In this document: piece after piece, positions 1 to 5,523 of the stretch
How positions within the stretch are numbered: position 1 is the stretch's first letter
Layout: each line of letters begins with the position of its first letter
Source: Lachnospiraceae bacterium
GTDB taxonomy: Bacteria > Bacillota > Clostridia > Lachnospirales > Lachnospiraceae
Assembly (NCBI GenBank): GCA_017473665.1
Contig: JAFUKK010000118.1
Span: forward strand, 1-7,047
Length of the DNA: 7,047 nucleotides
Direction of reading: 5' to 3'
Notes under the pieces: model-generated
Databases searched by the model: none
What the model saw: only the letters and a program-made list of their open reading frames with translations
What the model was told of the DNA's origin: nothing
Position numbers and translations under genes: made by a program

Positions 1-1056
1 CAACTGTCCATCTGCATTTTCCAGCACGCTCAAATATTCAGACTTGATATAGCCTTCCTTATTCTCAAAGCTGACCTTGGTCCATCCGTTCACACCCTGC
101 TCCAATATCTGGAGTATAGTGCCCTTCGTTGCTCTACCCAGCTTATCCGCCTGCTCACTATCAGAACTACGGACATTTACATTGGCTGTAGCCTCCCCGT
201 ACAACACCGTAATCTCCGGTGGCTCCTGGGTAGGTGTTTCCTCTGTAGGAGCAGTCTCCGAACCGGTGTCCTCACCCTCTGTAGGCTGCTGCTCTGTACC
301 TGTGGTGGACTCAGCTGCGTTCAACTGTGCCAATCTCTCTCCCACTGCCTTACCTACCTCTGTATCCAGCTCGGTAAGGTACAACAGGGTCTGCGGATTG
401 TTCTGCATCAATTCATTGTATTCCACTTCAATCTTATTATTCAGTTCTACCACATCATCCTGGGTACTTACAGCCAAAATATATTCATTTATCTCTTCAG
501 AGTTCTCACTCTTCTTCATATAGAGACTGCCATCCTCCCGGGTACATACAAAATGTGCCTGATAGCCGGGAAACTGCGCTTCCAGATTTGCAAATGTGAC
601 CTTGTAATACACATATACCATAGTGGTACCGGCCACAGGGCCCTCCTTGGTATACACCTCCAGAGTAGGATAATTGTCAATATACTTGGCCATCTCCTCA
701 AAACGAAGCAATTCCGTTTCAGATACCTGATCACATACGCTCTGAATGGTGACTATATCACCCAATGCTACTGCATTGTAATAAGTACATATCAGTGACC
801 ATATCTCGGGACTTTCATTCTGCTCTAATGCCACATCTGTATCGAATCCGTTCAGTCCTACATCCTCCGAAGTAACATCCGTACCGGAAGCCGCCTGTGT
901 GGATTCATTAATAATACCCTCTACTTCACTGCGGGAATTGGCATGTAACGCAATCACTACTGTCACTGCCACACATATTACCAATACCAAAGGAAAAACC
1001 AGTTTATAATGTTTCAAAATAAAGTCACGTATCTGCGACAACTTCTCCTTTAACAT
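1..1056 (-). CDS. Membrane-anchored extracellular SH3-domain protein (3' end cut off)
   Basis: An uninterrupted reading frame runs from an ATG at 1056 to the window edge, giving 352 codons with no stop. The start has AAGGAG at 1063-1068, six bases upstream. Residues 1-17 are basic, and about 18-38 form one hydrophobic helix (FPLVLVICVAVTVVIALHA) with no lipobox, so it is probably a signal anchor with the rest outside the cell. Residues about 83-182 (IWSLICTYYNAVALGD onward) resemble an NTF2-like fold. About 183-246 is mostly charged and helical. About 247-282 is a Thr/Glu/Pro-rich linker. About 286-344 is a bacterial SH3 domain, with the typical NVNVRSS start and GWTKV and GYIKSEYL strands. 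Such SH3 domains commonly bind cell-wall peptides. The missing C-terminus could carry another SH3 repeat or a hydrolase domain, so the function is open. The SH3 and membrane calls are firm; the NTF2-like call is tentative. Confidence 0.85.
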   Translation of the reverse strand, partial: MLKEKLSQIRDFILKHYKLVFPLVLVICVAVTVVIALHANSRSEVEGIINESTQAASGTDVTSEDVGLNGFDTDVALEQNESPEIWSLICTYYNAVALGDIVTIQSVCDQVSETELLRFEEMAKYIDNYPTLEVYTKEGPVAGTTMVYVYYKVTFANLEAQFPGYQAHFVCTREDGSLYMKKSENSEEINEYILAVSTQDDVVELNNKIEVEYNELMQNNPQTLLYLTELDTEVGKAVGERLAQLNAAESTTGTEQQPTEGEDTGSETAPTEETPTQEPPEITVLYGEATANVNVRSSDSEQADKLGRATKGTILQILEQGVNGWTKVSFENKEGYIKSEYLSVLENADGQL

Positions 1057-1130
1057 TTTCCACTCCTTACTCCTTGAAAAGAAACGCCTATCGCCCCTCA
1101 GTAAATATGTTTCTTCTTTTGCCTAATTAT

Positions 1131-1148
1131 AAAAACAGGGTGATGTAA
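1131..1148 (-). terminator. Putative tRNA-Arg terminator (3' arm plus U-tract)
   Basis: Two bases after the tRNA discriminator the transcript reads TTACATCACCCTG followed by TTTTTATAATT. The 13-base arm has its perfect complement upstream of the tRNA (1239-1251), and its GC-rich end abuts the U-run. That is the layout of an intrinsic terminator, except that the loop would be the entire tRNA. No local hairpin precedes the U-tract. Confidence 0.5.
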
Positions 1149-1251
1149 AATGCATCCGGCAGGAATCGAACCTGCATTAAAGGCGTCGGAGGCCTCCGTT
1201 CTATCCATTAGACTACGGATGCAAATATTACAATTTTGTTACATCACCCTG
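1136..1251 (-). repeat. Perfect 13-bp inverted repeat enclosing the tRNA gene
   Basis: The arms are CAGGGTGATGTAA at 1136-1148 and its exact reverse complement TTACATCACCCTG at 1239-1251. They flank the tRNA, with 2 bases between arm and discriminator on one side and 16 bases between arm and tRNA 5' end on the other. Pairing does not extend outward (A1135 faces A1252), and the next inward pair is a mismatch (A1149 faces G1238). The predicted transcription start lies 1 to 3 bases before the 5' arm, so the arms would be the two ends of the primary transcript. Confidence 0.85.
1151..1222 (-). tRNA. tRNA-Arg, anticodon CCG
   Basis: The cloverleaf folds from the sequence. The acceptor arms GCATCCG (1216-1222) and CGGATGC (1152-1158) pair fully, with discriminator A at 1151. 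The anticodon stem GAGGC/GCCTT encloses loop CTCCGAC with anticodon CCG at 1187-1189, which reads the Arg codon CGG. The T-arm is GCAGG-TTCGATT-CCTGC, and the variable loop has 4 bases. The D-arm GTCT-AATGGATA-GAAC has G10-C25 and U11-A24 pairs, a C12-A23 mismatch and a U13-G22 wobble. CCA is not encoded (TTT follows), so it must be added after 3' trimming. It has its own promoter (1260-1289) and stands between the DUF5688 and SH3 protein genes. Confidence 0.97.
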
Positions 1252-1259
1252 AATATAAT

Positions 1260-1289
1260 ATCATAAAGGCGGTCAGATGTCTACTTCAA
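1260..1289 (-). promoter_or_regulatory. Sigma-70 type promoter for tRNA-Arg
   Basis: The -35 element TTGAAG (1284-1289) and -10 element TATGAT (1260-1265) are 18 bp apart on the minus strand, and each is close to consensus. The expected start, about 6-8 bases after the -10, is near 1252-1254, just ahead of the inverted repeat arm. It lies in the gap after the DUF5688 stop codon, where no clear terminator is visible. Confidence 0.6.
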
Positions 1290-1319
1290 ATTCTCTAAAA
1301 ATATGATTTAACAAAATGT

Positions 1320-2219
1320 TTATAAGATTCGACGAATTACTTTATCCGTTCTATCGTAATGATATATACTATCCGACAATACCTCCGTGGGGTCCACCTC
1401 ACAATGATTGATTTCCTGCACCATCTCCTGTAACTTGACCGGGTCCTCCTGCCCATCATCTTTGAGCAATATCACCTCATGTATGGAGCTGGGTAATATA
1501 TAAAACCGCTCCTGCCAATCATTTGCCAATTGCTCCCAAAAATCCCCATATAGCATTACCGTTGCACCAAAGCAACCGCTTTGGTTGCCCACTACCATCA
1601 TGGGCATATCTTCCGGAACCGGTATCTCCCTCTGCATTTCTTCCGATTGTAACAACTGGCGTAACATATCCTCCATGGAACGCACCTCCCCGGGATACAA
1701 CCTGGGTGTATTTTCTATGGCATATCGCATCAAATCTTCCACTGTTACCTGCCATAATTCCATATGATTCCGGTATATTAAGATAGTTCCCTTCCCCAGC
1801 CTTTTGTCCTCATAGGCGTAAAAAAAGCATATGGCCAAATCCAGATAAGTCACATAGGGTATCTGTTTTAATAACTGCTTATTCCTTTCCTTATGAATCA
1901 AACGATAACAGATGCGTCCCTTAACCTGTTGAAAATCTTCAAAAAAGCGAAAATCCATTACCTGTTCGGGGGCATCCCGATAATATATTTCAATAATATG
2001 ATCCACTACCTCGGACAAGGGTGTTCCATCTTTATAGCGGCTATAATACTGCTCCAGATAAATGGTGGGATATACATTCTGTCCCTCCTTTTGAACCAGC
2101 AGACCATGCAGTAAAATATTGTTATTCTTGCGCACCTGCTTGATCTTTACCTGATACTGTGCTCCCAGGCGCACACTGACCCCTTTTTGTACCTTTTGTG
2201 TAAATTCCTGTAATTCCAT
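1320..2219 (-). CDS. DUF5688 family protein, function unknown
   Basis: The 299-residue product matches DUF5688 as I know the family. It opens with MELQEFTQKVQKGVSVRLG, followed by the PTIYLEQYYSRYKDG block, FFEDFQQVKGRICYRL, NTPRLYPGEVRSMEDML, then FYILPSSIHEVILL near residues 239-252, and ends with VDPTEVLSDSIYHYDR. No catalytic motif, signal peptide or membrane segment is visible, so it is probably cytosolic. The frame is open up to 2306, but I place the start at ATG 2219. AAGGGAG (2226-2232) lies six bases upstream, family similarity begins here, and the longer form would run through the efp terminator. No convincing promoter was found between that terminator and the start, so it may depend on readthrough or on a promoter I cannot recognise. 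The Shine-Dalgarno sequence lies in a hairpin (see 2226-2250). Confidence 0.88.
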   Translation of the reverse strand: MELQEFTQKVQKGVSVRLGAQYQVKIKQVRKNNNILLHGLLVQKEGQNVYPTIYLEQYYSRYKDGTPLSEVVDHIIEIYYRDAPEQVMDFRFFEDFQQVKGRICYRLIHKERNKQLLKQIPYVTYLDLAICFFYAYEDKRLGKGTILIYRNHMELWQVTVEDLMRYAIENTPRLYPGEVRSMEDMLRQLLQSEEMQREIPVPEDMPMMVVGNQSGCFGATVMLYGDFWEQLANDWQERFYILPSSIHEVILLKDDGQEDPVKLQEMVQEINHCEVDPTEVLSDSIYHYDRTDKVIRRIL

Positions 2220-2225
2220 AAAATT

Positions 2226-2250
2226 CTCCCTTCTAAATGAAATGAAGGGA
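2226..2250 (-). promoter_or_regulatory. Hairpin covering the ribosome binding site of the DUF5688 gene
   Basis: In the mRNA, UCCCUUC (from 2244-2250) is perfectly complementary to GAAGGGA (from 2227-2233), with a 10-base A/U-rich loop between. The 3' arm contains all but the last G of the Shine-Dalgarno sequence AAGGGAG, whose ATG lies six bases downstream. Folding would hide the ribosome binding site. Whether this is regulatory or accidental cannot be told from one sequence. Confidence 0.45.
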
Positions 2251-2304
2251 TGTCTCCGGCATGGTGCTTGACCTATAAAGCCTATCTGCCACACAGCTAT
2301 GTGC

Positions 2305-2338
2305 AAAAAAAGACAACGAACATTATGTCCGTTGTCTT
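2305..2338 (-). terminator. Intrinsic terminator after efp
   Basis: The transcript contains AAGACAACGGAC, loop ATAAT, then GTTCGTTGTCTT: a 12-bp stem with one G-U pair (arms 2327-2338 and 2310-2321), running directly into a T-run (2305-2311). It starts 14 bases after the efp stop codon, so it should end the efp transcript and separate it from the DUF5688 gene. Confidence 0.93.
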
Positions 2339-2352
2339 ACAAGCTTTTCTAA

Positions 2353-2910
2353 TTAAACACGAGATAAATATTCACCGGTTCTGGTATCAATCTTAATCTT
2401 GTCACCGATTTCTACGAACAGAGGCACGTTTACACTTGCACCGGTCTCTACTGTAGCAGGCTTACTAGCACCTGTTGCGGTATCACCCTTGAAGCCGGGC
2501 TCAGTCTCGGTAATCTCTAACTCTACAAATAAAGGAGGCTCTACAGAGAATACGTTACCATTGTGGGAACATACCTTACACATCTCGTTCTCCTTAACGA
2601 ACTTCAGAGCATCACCTACGGTGTCATCGTTCAATGCAACCTGATCATAGGTCTCAGTATCCATGAAGTAGAATAAATCACCATCAGAATACAGATACTG
2701 CATATCTTTTCTATCAATTCTAGCCTGAGGGCACTTCTCAGTAGGTCTGAAAGTCTTTTCAACCACACCACCACTGATGATATTTTTCAGCTTTGTTCTA
2801 ACGAAAGCTGCACCCTTACCGGGCTTTACATGCTGGAACTCAACAATCTGGTAAATATTATTTTCATATTCAATAGTAATACCATTTCTGAAATCGCCTG
2901 CAGAAATCAT
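2353..2910 (-). CDS. efp: Elongation factor P
   Basis: EF-P binds between the ribosomal P and E sites and rescues ribosomes stalled on polyproline stretches. The 185-residue length is normal for the family. Domain I (about 1-63) carries the tip loop [12 protein letters not shown], with Lys32 at the position that is post-translationally modified in many bacteria. Domain II is about 65-127, and domain III about 128-185 carries the EF-P signature from KPATVETGA to VPLFVEIG (150-169), ending in the typical [12 protein letters not shown]. The start at 2910 is fixed by AGGAGG at 2919-2924, eight bases upstream. efp follows the aroK-aroQ gene, as efp follows aroQ and pepP in Bacillus, but no pepP lies between them here. 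It has a possible promoter (2935-2963) and a strong terminator (2305-2338), so it can probably be transcribed on its own. Confidence 0.98.
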   Translation of the reverse strand: MISAGDFRNGITIEYENNIYQIVEFQHVKPGKGAAFVRTKLKNIISGGVVEKTFRPTEKCPQARIDRKDMQYLYSDGDLFYFMDTETYDQVALNDDTVGDALKFVKENEMCKVCSHNGNVFSVEPPLFVELEITETEPGFKGDTATGASKPATVETGASVNVPLFVEIGDKIKIDTRTGEYLSRV

Positions 2911-2934
2911 AAAATAATCCTCCTAGAAATTCAC

Positions 2935-2963
2935 GTTATAATTCTTTAACAGTTTAATATAAA
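2935..2963 (-). promoter_or_regulatory. Candidate promoter for efp
   Basis: TTTATA (2958-2963) and TATAAC (2935-2940) are 17 bp apart in the very A/T-rich gap between aroK-aroQ and efp. The -35 matches consensus at four of six positions and the -10 at five of six. It would start transcription about 10 bases before the AGGAGG site. In such A/T-rich DNA a chance match is possible. Confidence 0.4.
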
Positions 2964-3012
2964 ACCTTTCATATTTCAACTATTTTTCAAAAAAATATTA
3001 TAAAAAACCGTT

Positions 3013-4008
3013 TTATTTGCCTGACAATGTATTTTTCCCCGATACGGTCTCCAAAACAAAATCAATGGCCTGTAAATATCCGTCCAATCCCTGTCCGTAA
3101 ATCTGCTTATGGCAAACCGGTGCAGTCACAGATATTTTGCGGAACTCCTCTCTCTGGGTAATATCGGAAATGTGCACCTCTACTTTAGGTACCACAATAC
3201 TTGCCAAGGCATCTCTGATGGCGTAACTATAATGAGTATAAGCGCCGGGATTAATGATGATACCTTCTGTACCATCAAAATATGCTTCCTGAATACGATC
3301 TATAATACCACCCTCGTGATTACTCTGAAATACGGTAATATCCGCCCCCACTGCACTTCCCTTTTCCTCTATCAGCTTCAGCAGATAATTATAATCCTGC
3401 GTACCATATACGGATTTCTCACGAATTCCCAGGAAATTCAGATTGGGACCATTAATAACCAGTAATTTGCGAGGCTTTTTACGCTTTTCCACACATTCTT
3501 TAATCAGGGTTGCCACCTCATCCAGACGTAGTTCATCCACATCCACGATATAGTCTGCACACTCTTCATATGCTGCACTTCGCTCCTCCATCAGGGAGCA
3601 GATTTTCTCCAAAGGATTGGGACCCGCCAGCAAAGGTCTGGTCTCGTCATAACGCAGTCTCTCAAATACCGTCTCGGGACGAACTCTTAGATAAATCACG
3701 GTCCCCAGTTTTTTTAACAGTGCCCGGTTTTCTTGCTTTACAGGAGTCCCTCCACCTACGGAAATAATCTTATTTTTCCGTCCGTTGCACAATTCCTCTA
3801 ACAATTCCGTCTCACAGTTTCTGAAATATGACTCTCCATCATCCGCAAATATCTCATTGATACTGCGTCCTTCCTTTTTCTCAATCAGCTTATCCGTGTC
3901 CTCAATAGCACGTTTTAACCCATAGGAAAGACGTAAACCTACAGTAGTCTTACCGCTTCCCATAAATCCTATTAAAACAACATTTTCTTCTGTTCGCTTT
4001 TCTTTCAT
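3013..4008 (-). CDS. Fused shikimate kinase / type II 3-dehydroquinate dehydratase
   Basis: This single 331-residue protein joins two shikimate-pathway enzymes. Residues about 10-172 are shikimate kinase (AroK). They show the Walker A loop GFMGSGKTT (Lys20), shikimate-contact residues Asp37/Asp39 in DTD, Arg63, Gly85-87, lid Arg124 in RPLL, and Arg143/Tyr147. A basic linker of about ten residues (ECVEKRKKPR) leads to type II dehydroquinase (AroQ), about 181-325. By alignment to the Mycobacterium tuberculosis enzyme it keeps Asn189, Arg196, Tyr201, Asn253, His259, Glu277, His279 and Arg286. Both halves look complete and active. The frame opens at a TTG (4014), but ATG 4008 has GAGG (4016-4019) seven bases upstream and is the better start. 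aroE ends 22 bases upstream, so the two are probably cotranscribed. The fused steps (3 and 5) flank AroE's step 4. Confidence 0.95.
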   Translation of the reverse strand: MKEKRTEENVVLIGFMGSGKTTVGLRLSYGLKRAIEDTDKLIEKKEGRSINEIFADDGESYFRNCETELLEELCNGRKNKIISVGGGTPVKQENRALLKKLGTVIYLRVRPETVFERLRYDETRPLLAGPNPLEKICSLMEERSAAYEECADYIVDVDELRLDEVATLIKECVEKRKKPRKLLVINGPNLNFLGIREKSVYGTQDYNYLLKLIEEKGSAVGADITVFQSNHEGGIIDRIQEAYFDGTEGIIINPGAYTHYSYAIRDALASIVVPKVEVHISDITQREEFRKISVTAPVCHKQIYGQGLDGYLQAIDFVLETVSGKNTLSGK

Positions 4009-4030
4009 CTTCAAGCCTCGATTCCACAGC

Positions 4031-4909
4031 TTATTTCTTCTGTTTCATGGCAGTAAGCATCTTGCCTAACACTTCCTCGGCCAAATGCTCTGCTACCGCC
4101 TTGCTGGTCCATAGTTCATAGGCAATGATTCCTTGATACAGCAGCATCTTTAAACCATTATAGGCACTGCCACCACCTTGTCTTACCAGTTGCATGAAAC
4201 GGGTATCCAAAGGATTAAATATTAAATCATAGCCGGTATGTACCAACTGATAAAATGCCTCATCCTCTATAGGTGCTTCTGCTATCTTAGGATACATCCC
4301 CACATTGGTGGCCTGCACACACAGATACTTTCTGTCTTTCGGTAAATCCTGATACGCACATAGCTCCATAGGATAAACTACCTCCCGGCCTGCCAGACCA
4401 TTTACTTCCTCAGACACCTGTCTCGCACGTTCTAAGGTCCGATTCAGGATATAAATCCTCTCTGCGTTCTTTTCCGCCATCAGCACGGCCACTGCTCTGG
4501 CCACACCTCCTGCACCTAAAATCAGCACATGCTCTCCTTCTATCTGCACCCCGTCACTACACATGGCACGGTAGAGTCCCGGCATATCCGTATTATATCC
4601 CTTATACCCACCATCCATTCTGACCAAAGTATTCACTGCGCCGATTTTTTCTGCCAACGGGTCAATATCCTGCAAAAAAGAAATCACATCACTTTTGTAG
4701 GGGACTGTCACATTTAATCCCAATAGATTCAATGCATAAGCACCCTTTACTGCCTGCTCCAGGTAACCGGTCTGTACATGGAAAGGAACATATACCAAAT
4801 CCATACCGGTAGCCTCTGCCAATGTATTATGAATCACCGGAGATACCGTATGTTCCACCGGATTACCGATGAGTCCGCATGTTCTGGTCATACCATCCAG
4901 TTCTCTCAT
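4031..4909 (-). CDS. aroE: Shikimate dehydrogenase (NADP+)
   Basis: AroE reduces 3-dehydroshikimate to shikimate, step 4 of the pathway to chorismate and aromatic amino acids. The 292-residue length is normal. The substrate domain shows GNPVEHTVSP (12-24 region; Thr21 stands where many homologues have Ser), catalytic Lys72 in NVTVPYK, Asn93 in GAVNT, Asp108 in YNTD, and Gln259 in LLYQG. The nucleotide domain has the glycine loop GAGGVARA (132-139) and NRT (156-158), the motif linked to NADP(H) preference, plus the NPLDT segment at 232-236. The start at 4909 has AAAGGAG at 4917-4923, seven bases upstream; Met7 is a less well placed alternative. It lies 17 bases after yqeG and 22 bases before the aroK-aroQ fusion, which supplies the steps before and after it. 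Confidence 0.97.
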   Translation of the reverse strand: MRELDGMTRTCGLIGNPVEHTVSPVIHNTLAEATGMDLVYVPFHVQTGYLEQAVKGAYALNLLGLNVTVPYKSDVISFLQDIDPLAEKIGAVNTLVRMDGGYKGYNTDMPGLYRAMCSDGVQIEGEHVLILGAGGVARAVAVLMAEKNAERIYILNRTLERARQVSEEVNGLAGREVVYPMELCAYQDLPKDRKYLCVQATNVGMYPKIAEAPIEDEAFYQLVHTGYDLIFNPLDTRFMQLVRQGGGSAYNGLKMLLYQGIIAYELWTSKAVAEHLAEEVLGKMLTAMKQKK

Positions 4910-4926
4910 TTCCGGGCTCCTTTCTA

Positions 4927-5430
4927 CTACTTCTTTTTCAAGGATCTATGGTAAAAATATAACACAATCTTTTCCAGATAACGCTTCAGGACAATCTGAA
5001 TTTCTTCCTTAGGATGAATGGGTTTTACCAAAAAAGTATATACCCCTGCATTCTTGGCCCCCCATACATCAGTAAACAACTGGTCACCCACAAATAACGT
5101 ATTGGTCACATCCGTACCCATAAGTTCCATGGCTCTTGCGTAGCCTTTACGCCCGGGCTTACCGGCCTTATAGATATAGCGGCTCTTCACTTCATCTGCC
5201 AGCATCTTAACCCTGGGTTCCTTATTATTGGATAACAATACTGTATCATAGCCAAGACTACGTAAATATTCAAAGAGCGCCACTGCCCTTTCATCTGCCG
5301 GCGCACCATGGGGAACCAGCGTATTATCAATATCATAAATTACTCCCCTGTAGCCCTGCTCATATAGTGCCGCGTAATTGATTTCATAGGCACTGTCTAT
5401 TTCGCTATGGGGATAAAATGTCTCAAACAT
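4927..5430 (-). CDS. yqeG: YqeG family HAD phosphatase
   Basis: The 167-residue protein is a HAD subfamily IIIA phosphatase of the YqeG type. Motif I is DIDNTL (nucleophile Asp33, acid/base Asp35), motif II is LLSNN (Ser67), motif III Lys91 is in AGKPG, and motif IV is GDQLFTD (115-121). The C-terminus is basic. The substrate is not established from sequence. The yeast relative Gep4 dephosphorylates phosphatidylglycerophosphate, so a lipid role is possible, but that is inference. The frame starts at a TTG at 5436, but that codon touches the Shine-Dalgarno sequence AAAGGAG (5437-5443), so ATG 5430, six bases away, is the real start. It heads a tight group with aroE and aroK-aroQ. In Bacillus subtilis yqeG also lies near the aroE gene, with yqeH between; yqeH is absent here. 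Confidence 0.93.
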   Translation of the reverse strand: MFETFYPHSEIDSAYEINYAALYEQGYRGVIYDIDNTLVPHGAPADERAVALFEYLRSLGYDTVLLSNNKEPRVKMLADEVKSRYIYKAGKPGRKGYARAMELMGTDVTNTLFVGDQLFTDVWGAKNAGVYTFLVKPIHPKEEIQIVLKRYLEKIVLYFYHRSLKKK

Positions 5431-5449
5431 CTGCAACTCCTTTGTTCCC

Positions 5450-5475
5450 GGAAGAGTCTAACAGTCTGCTCTTCC
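5450..5475 (-). other. Hairpin in the leader of yqeG
   Basis: GGAAGAG and CTCTTCC form a 7-bp stem with a 12-base loop, ending seven bases before the yqeG Shine-Dalgarno sequence. No U-tract follows (CGGGAACAAAGG), so it is unlikely to be a standard terminator. It could be an mRNA 5' structure or a weak barrier between alaA and yqeG. Confidence 0.4.
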
Positions 5476-5485
5476 TGCTTTTCAC

Positions 5486-5523
5486 ACCATAGCTATGGTA
5501 TCACAAACTTCTATTATCATCAA
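5486..5523 (-). promoter_or_regulatory. Candidate yqeG-aro operon promoter with overlapping palindrome
   Basis: TTGATG (5518-5523, overlapping the alaA stop codon) and TACCAT (5495-5500) are 17 bp apart; each matches consensus at four of six positions. The perfect 14-bp palindrome ACCATAGCTATGGT (5486-5499) covers most of the -10 element and the expected start site, where a repressor would bind. The palindrome is certain; the promoter and operator reading is inference. Confidence 0.35.

Noticed and set aside
77..523. 148-codon plus-strand open frame
   Set aside because: It lies fully opposite the SH3-protein gene, has no ribosome binding site of note, and its Ser/Val/Thr-rich composition is what the complement of the Thr/Glu-rich linker would give.
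1126..1131. TATAAT on the minus strand, a possible -10 for the SH3-protein gene
   Set aside because: No -35-like hexamer lies 16-18 bases upstream, and the T-run is better explained as the U-tract after the tRNA stem.
1136..1251. Inverted repeat around the tRNA as an insertion-sequence end or attachment site
   Set aside because: No transposase or integrase is present, no target duplication was seen, and the repeats align with the start and end of the tRNA transcript.
2568..2580. Cys111-x-x-Cys114 in EF-P as a possible metal or redox site
   Set aside because: There is no second cysteine pair nearby, and it sits in an ordinary EF-P domain II; probably lineage variation.
2981..2997. TATTTTT/AAAAATA hairpin between aroK-aroQ and efp
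   Set aside because: It is all A-T with a 3-base loop and no following U-tract, so it is unlikely to terminate transcription.
5450..5475. Hairpin as terminator of alaA
   Set aside because: The 7-bp stem is followed by CGGGAACAAAGG rather than U residues; kept only as an unassigned hairpin.
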